DNA of 64,000 bases from Neorhizobium galegae (GTDB lineage: Bacteria; Pseudomonadota; Alphaproteobacteria; Rhizobiales; Rhizobiaceae), in contig NZ_JAGIPG010000002.1 of assembly GCF_017877055.1 (NCBI RefSeq), positions 62,001 to 126,000 on the forward strand, written 5' to 3'. This document shows positions 16,222 through 24,951 of the stretch, in pieces. Both the position numbers and the translations under genes were made by a program. Under the pieces are notes generated by a model. That model did no database searches. It had not been told where the DNA came from and saw only the letters and a program-made list of their open reading frames with translations. Every line of letters begins with the position of its first letter. Within the stretch, counting starts at the first letter, position 1.

Positions 16222-18122
16222 TTCGCGATGGGCTTCAGCGCCACCATCGCCTTGTCCCCGACAATCGGCAGGCGGATGGCAGACGCCCGCGTACCATCGC
16301 AGAAAACCGTGTTGCGGGCCACTTGGCTTGTGCGTCCCCGGCCCTCCGGCGCATAGCTATTTGGATTTATATCGTATTTCGGGAAGTTGGACGAAGAGAT
16401 GTCAACCCTGATGCGGTGGCCCTTGGCGAACAGATTGGCAGTCGCGAATGGCTCGATCGTCACCTTGAACACCTCGCCCTCGACGATCGGCTCCGGCTTC
16501 TCGAACGACTTGCGGTAACGGCAGCGGATGATCCCGTCGGTGATGTTGAGCGCGTAGCCGGTCGGATAGTCCTTGCTCGGCGGATAGACATCCACGAGTT
16601 TCGCGGTGAAGTCGGTGTCCGGCGCGTCGGATGAGACGTAGAGCTCGACCGTGATCGGCCCGACCACGGCGACATCCTCGGCGAGCGGCTCGGTCTCGAA
16701 GGAAAGCACGTCGGCACGCGCCGAAAGTGGCAGGCCCGGATGTTTGGAGCCGTAGAACTTCTCACCCTCGCGCTGGTCGAAACCGCCACCCTCGAAGATC
16801 GGCTGGCCGCTGGTCAGCGAACCGCCGATGGTCGGAACCGGGTCCTTGGGATCGAAGTCGTAGGTGAAGGGCGCGGCATCGGCCTTCGGCTTGTCGATCG
16901 AAAGCGAGCCGGACTCGTGGATGTAGTAGTTGCGGAACTCCGTCCCCGGCAGCGGCCAGTCTGTCGCTTCGATCCATCGCCCGCCGTGGTCCAGCCGGCC
17001 ATCGGCATTGCGCGTGCCGGATCCGCCGCCCATCACGAAAGCGCGCACCACCGGCTCCTGCGCAACGGTGTTGTCCTTGCCCTTCAGCCAGTGGTCGAAC
17101 CAGTTGCGGCGAAACGCGAGCCAGCTTTCGATGACGTTGCCGCCAAGCGGCGCGGCGGGGCCGAAGGAAGTATCGCCGGCGAGCGTCGTGTTGCGGTTGC
17201 CGTGCAGCCACGGCCCCATGATCAGTTGCAGCGGCCGGCTGTCCTTGCCGGACAGGCCGCGATAGTTGTCGAGCGTCGATTTCACATAGGCATCGTACCA
17301 ACTCGACATCAGCACGATGGGCACTTCCGGAAAGGTCTCGTAGAACCCTTCCATATAAAGCCCGACGCGGCGCCAGCTTTCATCGAACGTGCCGCTGCGC
17401 CACTGCTCCAGCAGGTAGTTCTCGTATTCCGGCATCCAGCGCACCGGAGAGTTGCGTTCGCTCCAGGGCATAACGTTGAACCAGGCGCGGATATCCTCCG
17501 CCTCGATCGCCGCGCGGGCGAGTTCGTTGCCCTCGCCGATCGCCTGATTGTAGGCCCAGGTTGCCTGCTTCAGTTCAAAGGCACCGCCCTGGCGGATGCC
17601 GCATTGATAGGCATTCGAAAAGCCGCCGGAATCCATCACCATGCAGGCCAGCCCCGGCGGATTGAGGCAGGCGAGTGCCGCCTGCGTATGCGCCGCATAG
17701 GAAAGACCCATCGTACCGAACCGGCCGTTCGACCACGCCTGTTCCACCAGCCAGCGGGCGGTATCATACCCGTCCGCGGCTTCGGAAATGTACTTGCTGA
17801 ATTCGCCTTCGGAATTGTAGCGGCCGCGACAATCCTGGTAGATCACGGCATATCCCGCCCGGACGAAATAGCTTGCCACCTGATGGCGCCTCATAGGCTC
17901 CGCCATGCCCACTTCGATCTCGGAACGCGAGCGCTCGGCTTTGCCGTAGGGCGTGCGTTCCATGATCGCCGGCAACCGGCCTTCGATCACCTTGCCGTCC
18001 TTGGCCGGCCGGTAGACGTCGGTCGCGAGCCTTATGCCGTCCCGCATCGTCACCATCACATCGCGTTCGACAATCACGTCGTCGGCAATCACCTCGAAGC
18101 GCGATGGCGTCAGGGTATCCAT
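16218..18122 (-). CDS. CocE/NonD-family alpha/beta hydrolase
   Basis: About 634 residues. The N-terminal alpha/beta-hydrolase core carries the nucleophile elbow MGLSYAAH (Ser near 120) after YAVIYQDCRGRYNSEGEF, the family oxyanion region. A C-terminal jelly-roll domain follows. The family includes cocaine esterase, glutaryl-7-ACA acylase, alpha-amino-acid ester hydrolase and Xaa-Pro dipeptidyl peptidases. No signal peptide, so it acts inside the cell, presumably on what the upstream importer brings in. Two ATGs lie at the start (18128 and 18122); GAGG is 8 bases from the second, hence the choice. A strong hairpin precedes the gene. Confidence 0.85.
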   Translation of the reverse strand: MDTLTPSRFEVIADDVIVERDVMVTMRDGIRLATDVYRPAKDGKVIEGRLPAIMERTPYGKAERSRSEIEVGMAEPMRRHQVASYFVRAGYAVIYQDCRGRYNSEGEFSKYISEAADGYDTARWLVEQAWSNGRFGTMGLSYAAHTQAALACLNPPGLACMVMDSGGFSNAYQCGIRQGGAFELKQATWAYNQAIGEGNELARAAIEAEDIRAWFNVMPWSERNSPVRWMPEYENYLLEQWRSGTFDESWRRVGLYMEGFYETFPEVPIVLMSSWYDAYVKSTLDNYRGLSGKDSRPLQLIMGPWLHGNRNTTLAGDTSFGPAAPLGGNVIESWLAFRRNWFDHWLKGKDNTVAQEPVVRAFVMGGGSGTRNADGRLDHGGRWIEATDWPLPGTEFRNYYIHESGSLSIDKPKADAAPFTYDFDPKDPVPTIGGSLTSGQPIFEGGGFDQREGEKFYGSKHPGLPLSARADVLSFETEPLAEDVAVVGPITVELYVSSDAPDTDFTAKLVDVYPPSKDYPTGYALNITDGIIRCRYRKSFEKPEPIVEGEVFKVTIEPFATANLFAKGHRIRVDISSSNFPKYDINPNSYAPEGRGRTSQVARNTVFCDGTRASAIRLPIVGDKAMVALKPIAK

Positions 18123-18152
18123 GTCCATATCCTCAAAATTGGCAAATCAATG

Positions 18153-18189
18153 CCCGGGCCGGCCCCACCACACGTCAGACCGGCCCGGG
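18153..18189 (-). terminator. Intercistronic GC hairpin after the binding-protein gene
   Basis: CCCGGGCCGG and CCGGCCCGGG pair perfectly over 10 bases with a 17-base loop. It sits between the solute-binding protein gene and the hydrolase gene. No T-run follows, so it is more likely a 3'-end stabiliser or partial terminator that leaves the binding-protein mRNA in excess. Confidence 0.55.
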
Positions 18190-18230
18190 AAGCTGTGGCC
18201 TCGGAAAGAGGGCCGCAACAGGAGCCAAGC

Positions 18231-19805
18231 TTACTTGGCGATGCCGGCAAGCGTCGCGCTGGTGTCTTCCGTCATGTTGGCGATATAGGAGAGGTTCGCC
18301 TTGCCGGCCCAGTGAACCTTCTGCCAGTAGAGCGGGATGAGCGGCACGTCGGCGAACACCATCTTGGTGGCCTTCTGCAGCAGTTCCACGCGCTTCTTGA
18401 CGTCGAACTCGGCGGTGGCGGCACGCATCGCTTCGTCGAAGGCCGGGTTCGAGTATTTCGTCCGGTTGAACGAACCGGTGCCCGCATCCTTGTTGACGGT
18501 CATCAGGAGGTTGCGAAGGCCGGTCGCAGAGGTCGGCGTCGAGTTGCCGAGCGAGAAGATGAAGGCCGAGAATTCGCCGGCCCCGGCACCCTTGGTGTAG
18601 ACGTTGTAGGGCTGGGCGACGACGCCGTTCACCTTCAGGCCACCGCGGGCGAACATCTGGCCGAGCGCCTGCGCCACTTCCGAATCGCCCGGGAAGCGGT
18701 CGTTGGAGGTGTGGATGGTGATGCCGAAACCGTCCTTGTAGCCGGCCTCCGACAGCAGTTTCTTGGCGTCCTCGGCGTTCATGGCAGGCACCGTGATCGA
18801 CGGATCGTTGCCGGCGACGCCGTTCGGCACCAGCTGGCCGGCCGCTTCCGCCGAACCGTCGAGGATGCGGTCGATGATCAGCTGGCGGTTGACGAGCTCG
18901 GACAGCGCCTGGCGGACCTTGAGGTCCTTCAGCGGGTTCTTGTCGAGCGGCTTGCCGTCCTTGTCGGTGATGAAGGGCGTCTTGTCGCGGGCGCTGTCGA
19001 GCGCCAGGTATATCATCCGGGCCGAGGCGATCGAGAAGAGCTTGAGACCGGAGATTCCCTGGAGGGTCTTCACATCGCCTGGCGGCACGGCGTCGATCAG
19101 GTCGACGGAGCCGGAGCGAAGGGCCGCGACGCGCGAGGCGTCGTTCGAGATGAATTTGATCGTGACGTTGTCGAAATCCTGCTTCTTGCCCCAGAAGGCG
19201 TCGTTGCGGGTGAGTTGCAGGTTGTCGCCCGGCGTCCAGGATTTGAACTTGTAGGCGCCGGTGCCGATCGCCGCCTTGCCGCTGTTGAAGTCCTCGATCG
19301 AGGCGCCTTCCGCGACCTTCTTCTCGACGATGTAGACGAAGCCGACCTGTTCGATGAAATCGGGTGTCGGCTTCTTGGTCTTGATTTCGATGGTCAGCTT
19401 GTCGATCGCCTTCATGCTGTCGATCGCAGCCACGTTGCCGGAGAAAGGCGCCGGGCTGTTGGGGATATCCTTGGCGCGAGTGAGCGAGAAGATCACGTCC
19501 TCGGCCGTCAGCGGGTTGCCGTCATGGAATTTGACGCCGTCGCGCAGTTTGATCTGCCAGGTCAGCGGATCGACATTTGTCCAGGAAACGGCGAGCGCCG
19601 GCTCGATATTGATTGCCGGGTCGGTCTGCACCAGGCGGTCGAAGACCTGCATGGCAATGTTCTGGTTGTTGCCGGTGCGCGAGAATTGCGGATCGATCGC
19701 CGAAGGCTCGGTGGCGCTGCCGAGGATCAAGTCGGCGGCCTGAGCCGAGCCGAGCGCGATGACCGAGGCCGCAACCCCGGCCAGGAGAAATTTCATCGGT
19801 TTCAT
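18231..19805 (-). CDS. ABC transporter substrate-binding protein, peptide/opine type (SBP family 5)
   Basis: 524 residues from ATG 19805. A Sec signal peptide of about 28 residues ends SAQA before ADLILGS. The mature part is a full-length DppA/OppA-type lobe structure (WTNVDPLTWQIKLRDGVKFHDG is the family marker near the N-terminus). It delivers di/oligopeptides or related molecules to the DppBC channel. GGAAGGG lies about 10 bases before the start. It comes fifth in the operon, after both permeases and both ATPases, which is unusual because this gene is often first. Confidence 0.92.
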   Translation of the reverse strand: MKPMKFLLAGVAASVIALGSAQAADLILGSATEPSAIDPQFSRTGNNQNIAMQVFDRLVQTDPAINIEPALAVSWTNVDPLTWQIKLRDGVKFHDGNPLTAEDVIFSLTRAKDIPNSPAPFSGNVAAIDSMKAIDKLTIEIKTKKPTPDFIEQVGFVYIVEKKVAEGASIEDFNSGKAAIGTGAYKFKSWTPGDNLQLTRNDAFWGKKQDFDNVTIKFISNDASRVAALRSGSVDLIDAVPPGDVKTLQGISGLKLFSIASARMIYLALDSARDKTPFITDKDGKPLDKNPLKDLKVRQALSELVNRQLIIDRILDGSAEAAGQLVPNGVAGNDPSITVPAMNAEDAKKLLSEAGYKDGFGITIHTSNDRFPGDSEVAQALGQMFARGGLKVNGVVAQPYNVYTKGAGAGEFSAFIFSLGNSTPTSATGLRNLLMTVNKDAGTGSFNRTKYSNPAFDEAMRAATAEFDVKKRVELLQKATKMVFADVPLIPLYWQKVHWAGKANLSYIANMTEDTSATLAGIAK

Positions 19806-19825
19806 TATGTCTGTTCCCTTCCTTT

Positions 19826-20866
19826 TTAGATGGCCGGTTCGGCCGTCGCGTTTGTTGCTGCCTGATGGGCGGTAAGATCGTTCAGGTGGCAGGCGCTGAC
19901 ATGACCTGCGGCATTTTCCTTCAGGACCGGCCGTTCCACGCGGCAGCGGTCGAAAGCCTTGGGACAGCGGGGATGGAAATGGCATCCCGCCGGCGGATGG
20001 AGCGGCGAGGGGATCTCGCCCTTGATCGGCGTGAACACCCGGCGGCGATCGGTGACCGACGGCAGTTCACGGATCAGCGCCTGGGTATAGGGATGTTTCG
20101 GATTGTCGAAGAGCTCGTCAGGCGTGGCGCTTTCCACCACGCGGCCGAGATACATGACCACGACGCGGTCGCAGATGTGTTTCACGACGCCGAGATCGTG
20201 GCTGATGAACAGATAGGTCAGTCCGAATTCTTGTCTCAGGTCCATGAACAGGTTGAGGATCTGCGCCTGGATCGACACGTCGAGCGCCGCGACCGACTCG
20301 TCGCAGACGAGCAGCTTCGGCTTTACCGCGAGCGCCCGGGCAATGCCGATACGCTGCCGCTGCCCGCCGGAGAACTGGTGCGGGTAGCGGTCCAGATAGG
20401 ACGGGTCGAGGCCGACACGCGTCACCAGCGCGGCCACATGATCCCGCATCTCCCGACCCTTGACGATGCCGTGCACCTTGGGCGCCTCGCCGATCAGGTC
20501 GAGAACCCGCTTGCGCGGATTGAGCGTCGACATCGGGTCCTGGAAGATCATCTGGGCGGAAAGCCGCATGGCGCGTTTGTCGTCGCCCTGCAGCGAGGTC
20601 AGCGGCCGGCCCTTCCAGCGCACCTCGCCGCCGCTCGCCGGCATGATGCCGGCCATCACCCGGCCGAGCGTCGATTTCCCGCAGCCCGATTCGCCGACGA
20701 GGCCGACCACCTCGCCCGGATAGACCGCGAGATTGACTTCGTCGACCGCATGCACGGTCTTTTCCTCGAGGCCCGCCCCGAAGAGATTGGCGATCTTTTC
20801 CGCATAGTCGAGCTTGCGGGAAAACCGCCGGCTGACGTCTACGGCTTCCACGAGCGGGGTCGTCAT
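19826..20866 (-). CDS. ABC transporter ATP-binding protein (DppF-like)
   Basis: 346 residues. Walker A GESGCGKS (about 58-65), signature FSGGQRQR, Walker B LLVCDESVAALD and the H-loop in FISHDLG are all present. The oligopeptide-transporter C-terminal extension follows, with the three-Cys pattern CHFHPRCPKAFDRC that holds an iron-sulfur cluster in Dpp/Opp ATPases. The start overlaps the stop of the partner ATPase (ATGA). Confidence 0.93.
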   Translation of the reverse strand: MTTPLVEAVDVSRRFSRKLDYAEKIANLFGAGLEEKTVHAVDEVNLAVYPGEVVGLVGESGCGKSTLGRVMAGIMPASGGEVRWKGRPLTSLQGDDKRAMRLSAQMIFQDPMSTLNPRKRVLDLIGEAPKVHGIVKGREMRDHVAALVTRVGLDPSYLDRYPHQFSGGQRQRIGIARALAVKPKLLVCDESVAALDVSIQAQILNLFMDLRQEFGLTYLFISHDLGVVKHICDRVVVMYLGRVVESATPDELFDNPKHPYTQALIRELPSVTDRRRVFTPIKGEIPSPLHPPAGCHFHPRCPKAFDRCRVERPVLKENAAGHVSACHLNDLTAHQAATNATAEPAI

Positions 20867-21834
20867 GCGGCGCTCCAGAGGTGAGGGTGGAAACAGCGGA
20901 ACTCGCGGCCGGCGGCGATCTCCAGCATTGGCTCGGTGGCGCAGACATCGGTGGCCCGGGCGCAGCGGTCGCGGAAGGCGCAGCCGGAAGGGCGCGACAG
21001 CGGCGACGGCGCGAAACCAGGGATCGGCCGGAGCGGTTCGCCGCGCGGTACCGCCGCAGGCACGGCGCTGAGCAGGCCGGACGTATAGGGATGCCGCGGT
21101 TCGGTGAGCACGCCATCGACCTGTCCCGCCTCGACGATCCGGCCCGCATACATGACCATGATCCGGTCCGCGAGTGCTGCGACGACGCCGAGGTCGTGGC
21201 TGATCCAGATCAGCGCCATGCCGAATTCGGCAGCGAGCCGCTTGATCTCGAACAGGATCTGCGACTGGATCGTCACGTCGAGCGCCGTCGTCGGTTCGTC
21301 GGCGATGATCAGGTCCGGCCGGTGCAGGAGGGCAATCGCGATCGCCACGCGCTGGCGCATGCCGCCGGAAAACTGGTGCGGATAGGAATCCAGCCGCTCC
21401 TCGGGCGAAGGAATGCCGACGAGGCCCAGCGCATCGCGAGCCCGCGCGCGGGCTTCAGTACGGGAAACCCTGTCATGCGCCTGCACCGTTTCGATCATCT
21501 GTGTCGCGACCGACAGAACCGGGTTCAGCGTCATCATCGGATCCTGGAAGATCATCGCGATGCGCTTGCCACGGATGGCCCGCATGGCCGTCGGCGATTT
21601 CGTCAGCAGGTCTTCGCCGTTGAACAGGATCTGGCCGCTGACCACCCGCCCGGGCGGATCGACGAGTCCGAGGATCGAGAACCCGGTGATCGACTTGCCG
21701 GAGCCGGATTCGCCGACAAGCCCGACGATCTCCCGCTGGCCGACCGTGAAGCTCACGTCATCGACGGCCTTCAAGATCCCGCGGCGGGTCATGAAATGAG
21801 TGGAAAGGTTTTTGACTTCGAGGACGGGTGTCAT
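20863..21834 (-). CDS. ABC transporter ATP-binding protein (DppD-like)
   Basis: 323 residues from ATG 21834. Walker A GESGSGKS, signature FSGGMRQR, Walker [14 protein letters not shown]-loop ISHDLG, and the C-terminal Cys motif [14 protein letters not shown] of the peptide-transporter branch. A GTG at 21843 that overlaps the dppC-like stop is also possible, but AGGTGAG lies 4 bases before ATG 21834. Pairs with the DppF-like ATPase to drive the importer. Confidence 0.92.
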   Translation of the reverse strand: MTPVLEVKNLSTHFMTRRGILKAVDDVSFTVGQREIVGLVGESGSGKSITGFSILGLVDPPGRVVSGQILFNGEDLLTKSPTAMRAIRGKRIAMIFQDPMMTLNPVLSVATQMIETVQAHDRVSRTEARARARDALGLVGIPSPEERLDSYPHQFSGGMRQRVAIAIALLHRPDLIIADEPTTALDVTIQSQILFEIKRLAAEFGMALIWISHDLGVVAALADRIMVMYAGRIVEAGQVDGVLTEPRHPYTSGLLSAVPAAVPRGEPLRPIPGFAPSPLSRPSGCAFRDRCARATDVCATEPMLEIAAGREFRCFHPHLWSAA

Positions 21835-21839
21835 CGCGC

Positions 21840-22739
21840 TCACCTTTCACCCAGTCGGGGGTTCAACACTTCACGCAACCGGTCCCCGACGATGTTGATC
21901 GAAAAGACCAGCATCAGCAGCAGCACGCCCGGATAGACGCTGATCCAGTATTCGCCCGACATCAGCAACTGGTAGCCGTTGGCAATCAGCAGCCCGAGCG
22001 ACGGTTCGGTGATCGGCAGGCCGATGCCGAGGAAGGAGAGCGTCGCTTCTGCCGAAATCGCGTTTGCCACCTGCAGCATGCCGATGACGATCAGCGGCGG
22101 CAGGCAGTTCGGCAGGATATGGCCGATCAGGATGCGCGGCGTGCCGATCCCGAGCGTCACAGCCGCTTCGACATAATCCTTGTTCTTTTCGACGAGGGCT
22201 GCGCTCCTCACGGCGCGGGCAAACGTCGCCCACTGCACCAGGATCAGCGCGAAGATCACCTTCCAGAGCCCCTGTCCTAACAGCGCCAGCAGCATCAGCG
22301 CCACGAGGATGGTCGGAAAGCCGAGCATCAGGTCGACGATCCGCATGATCAGCGTGTCGATGCGTCCGCCGAAATAGGCGGCGATCAGGCCGAGCACCGT
22401 GCCGACCAGAAGCGCGACGATGCCGGAAAACACGCCGACGCCGAGGCTGGTGCGCAGGCCGTAAATCATCGCCGAAAACATGTCGCGGCCCTGGCCGTCG
22501 GTGCCGAGCCAGTAGTTCATGCCGTCCATGCTCTGCGAGCCGGGCGGCAGCTTGGAATCGAGGATGTCCAGCACCGCGAGATCGAACGGGTTCTGGGGCG
22601 TCAGATAGGGTCCGATGACCGCGGCAAACAGCAGGATGATGCAGACGACGGCGGCAACGACCGCCTTGGGACTGCGGCCGATGCCGGTTAACAGGCGGCC
22701 GAGCAGCATGTCTTCGGCGAAAAGAGCGCGTGCGGTCAT
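21840..22739 (-). CDS. ABC transporter permease (DppC-like)
   Basis: 299 residues. A cytoplasmic N-terminus leads into a first helix at about 29-51, then five more helices in the BPD_transp_1 domain; the EAA loop reads YVEAAVTLGIGTPRI (about 188-202). The N-terminal OppC-type segment and the conserved LGTDGQGRDMFS before the second helix identify the DppC branch. The start overlaps the DppB-like stop (ATGA). Confidence 0.92.
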   Translation of the reverse strand: MTARALFAEDMLLGRLLTGIGRSPKAVVAAVVCIILLFAAVIGPYLTPQNPFDLAVLDILDSKLPPGSQSMDGMNYWLGTDGQGRDMFSAMIYGLRTSLGVGVFSGIVALLVGTVLGLIAAYFGGRIDTLIMRIVDLMLGFPTILVALMLLALLGQGLWKVIFALILVQWATFARAVRSAALVEKNKDYVEAAVTLGIGTPRILIGHILPNCLPPLIVIGMLQVANAISAEATLSFLGIGLPITEPSLGLLIANGYQLLMSGEYWISVYPGVLLLMLVFSINIVGDRLREVLNPRLGER

Positions 22740-23710
22740 TGGGCGCCTCCCAGCCGGACGCGAGGATCGACCAGCGAATAGAGCACGTCGACGACGAAGT
22801 TGATGAAGATGAACAGGCTGACGATGACCAGCAGGTAGGCGACCACGACAGGCCGGTCGAGCCGCATGATGCTGTCGATCAGCAGCTTGCCGATCCCCGG
22901 CCAGGCGAAGATCGTCTCGGTGACGACCGCGAAGGCGAGCATGCTGCCGAGTTCCAGGCCGATCACGGTGATCAGCGGGATCAGGATGTTCTTGAACACA
23001 TGGACGAAAACGATGCGGCGCTCGGAAATGCCCTTGGCGCGCGCGAATTTCACGAAATCGAGCGGCATCGTCTCGCGCACGCCGGTGCGGGTCAGGCGGA
23101 TCACCAGCGAAAGCTTGAACAGCGACAGGTTGATCGCCGGGAGGATCAGGTGAGTGAGGCCGTCGAGCGTGAACAGGCTGGAACGGATACCCAGAAACTC
23201 GCCCATCTGGCCGCGGCCGGTGGACGGCAGCCAGCCGAGCCAGACGGAAAAGATCATGATCAGCATCATGCCCTGCCAGAAGCTCGGCAGCGAGAAGCCC
23301 AGGATCGAGCCGGTCATGATCACTTCGTCGGTGGCGGTGTTCGGCTTCAGGCCGGAAAGCAGGCCAAGCGGAATGCCGAGCACCAGCGCGAAGACGAGGC
23401 CGGTCAGCGTCAGCTCCAGCGTCGCCGGCAGGCGTTCGAAGATCAGCGCGATGGAAGGGCGGTTGAAGACGAAGGAGCGTCCGAGATCCCCATGCAGCGC
23501 ATTCCAGGCAAAGGTGAAGAACTGTTCCCAGAGTGGCTTGTCAAGCCCGAGCGAGGCGACGACCTGAGCGCGTTCCGCCTGGCTTGCATCCGGCGAGATC
23601 AGCATCTCGGCCGGATCGCCGATCGCATAGATACCGATGAAGACGATAACCGCAGTCACGCAGAGGACGGCGATGCTCTGCAGGAAGCGACGGATGACGA
23701 AAACCGTCAT
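22736..23710 (-). CDS. ABC transporter permease (DppB-like), first gene of the operon
   Basis: 324 residues, six hydrophobic segments (first at about 10-30), EAA-type loop at FVKFARAKGISERRIV. The DppB markers FGLDKPLWEQ-like region (here LGLDKPLWEQFFTF) and GDLGRSF near residue 74 are present. It opens an operon of seven genes that runs to 15058: permease, permease, ATPase, ATPase, binding protein, hydrolase, CapA-like. The 210-base gap to the divergent LysR gene holds the likely promoter, a LysR-type dyad, and a small TGTCCC-GCA-GGGACA hairpin in the leader (23734-23748). Confidence 0.92.
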   Translation of the reverse strand: MTVFVIRRFLQSIAVLCVTAVIVFIGIYAIGDPAEMLISPDASQAERAQVVASLGLDKPLWEQFFTFAWNALHGDLGRSFVFNRPSIALIFERLPATLELTLTGLVFALVLGIPLGLLSGLKPNTATDEVIMTGSILGFSLPSFWQGMMLIMIFSVWLGWLPSTGRGQMGEFLGIRSSLFTLDGLTHLILPAINLSLFKLSLVIRLTRTGVRETMPLDFVKFARAKGISERRIVFVHVFKNILIPLITVIGLELGSMLAFAVVTETIFAWPGIGKLLIDSIMRLDRPVVVAYLLVIVSLFIFINFVVDVLYSLVDPRVRLGGAQ

Positions 23711-23826
23711 AGCGTGCGCTCCTGCTTACCCTTTGTCCCGCAGGGACAGAGAATTTTCATGAAAGACGTTCCCTTTTTCTCTTTGTTGATGCCGACGATA
23801 GCGGGCCGGGGAGGATGCGCAATATT

Positions 23827-23841
23827 ATGCACTGAATGCAT
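23827..23841. promoter_or_regulatory. LysR-type dyad ATGCA-N5-TGCAT between lysR and the peptide operon
   Basis: ATGCACTGAATGCAT is a perfect inverted repeat and contains the T-N11-A core expected of LysR-family sites. It is 80 bases before the lysR-type ATG and about 117 before the DppB-like ATG, a typical place for control of both directions. Confidence 0.6.
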
Positions 23842-23920
23842 CATCCTATGCGTTTTGCGCGCGAAAACCCTGTTCGATGTCTTCGCTTGTGTTCGCCGCC
23901 GCCTTCCGTAGGATCGGGCC

Positions 23921-24817
23921 ATGAATTTCAAGCAGCTCGAAATCTTCAAGACGATCATGGATACCGGCTCGACCATAGCGGCGGCGGCCCAGCTTGGCCT
24001 GTCGCAGTCGGCGATCAGCCGCCAGCTCGCATCGCTGGAAGAAGAGATCGGCCGCGAGCTTTTCCTGCGCGACAAGGGGCGCCTCATCCCGCGGCCGGAA
24101 GCGCATCTGCTGGTCGACGAGGTGGATGACGTCGCCCAGAGTGTCGCCCGGCTGCGCGTCAAGATCGGCGACGTCCGTTCGGGTGCCTTCGGCGAGGCGC
24201 TGATCCGCGTCGCCTTCCCGCACAGCCTGGCGACCACCATGCTGCCGCCGATCCTCGCCCGCTTCAAGGCCGATCATCCGCGGGTGACGGTGGAGATCCT
24301 GAGCGGTCCCTATGATGCGATCGAACGCATGGTGCGCGGCCGCGTCGCCGACCTCGGTTTCGTCCGCCTGCCGCCGGAGGAACATTCCTTCGACGCCCGC
24401 CCGCTTTTTACCAGCGGCACCACCTGCGTCATGCCGGTCGGCCATCCGCTTGCCGCCAAGCAGGCCATCGATGTCAACGATCTTGCCCGCAACGACCTGA
24501 TCCTGCTCGGCCGCCAGCGTGTCAACCGCAACGAACTTGAACACGAACTGCGCCGCATGGTGCCGAGCTACCGCTGCAGCCTGGAAGTGCACTCGGTCGA
24601 GACCGCCTGCGCCTGCGCAGCCCAAGGGCTCGGCATCGCCATCGTGCCCTCGCTGATTGCCGAGTTCTTCCGCAGCGACGCGATCGCCATGCGGCCTTTC
24701 CTGCCCGACAAGGTCTCCGAATACGGGATCATCTCCATGCCCGGCGCGCCGTTGTCCTGGACGGCCGAGGCGTTCATCAACATCATCAAGGCGGACTCGG
24801 GCGAAACCACGCTCTAG
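23921..24817 (+). CDS. LysR-family transcriptional regulator
   Basis: 298 residues. The N-terminal winged helix starts MNFKQLEIFKTIMDTGS and has the recognition helix around LSQSAISRQLASLEEEIG (about 27-44); the rest is a periplasmic-binding-protein-like effector domain. It is divergent from the peptide-importer operon, so it probably regulates that operon together with the hydrolase and CapA-like genes. The pccB gene lies 134 bases downstream on the same strand, but the gap suggests a separate promoter. Confidence 0.92.
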   Translation: MNFKQLEIFKTIMDTGSTIAAAAQLGLSQSAISRQLASLEEEIGRELFLRDKGRLIPRPEAHLLVDEVDDVAQSVARLRVKIGDVRSGAFGEALIRVAFPHSLATTMLPPILARFKADHPRVTVEILSGPYDAIERMVRGRVADLGFVRLPPEEHSFDARPLFTSGTTCVMPVGHPLAAKQAIDVNDLARNDLILLGRQRVNRNELEHELRRMVPSYRCSLEVHSVETACACAAQGLGIAIVPSLIAEFFRSDAIAMRPFLPDKVSEYGIISMPGAPLSWTAEAFINIIKADSGETTL

Positions 24818-24951
24818 ACGCCGGTCATATGTTTCTGGCGTTTTGCGTTTTCTTGTCCGCGCCCTTATCAATTCGTCTAGATGCGCGTTCCACGGTTTCC
24901 CGTAGGTTCGCAAGACGCTAAGTAATGCCCAAGAGAATACCGGGAGCAAAC

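Noticed and set aside
16740..19829. Plus-strand open frame of 1029 codons opposite the hydrolase and binding-protein genes
   Set aside because: Antisense shadow spanning two genes and their gap; repetitive charged composition and no ribosome site.
23707..24267. Minus-strand frame that could extend upstream of the DppB-like gene
   Set aside because: Opposite the start of the LysR gene and across the promoter dyad; no family similarity.
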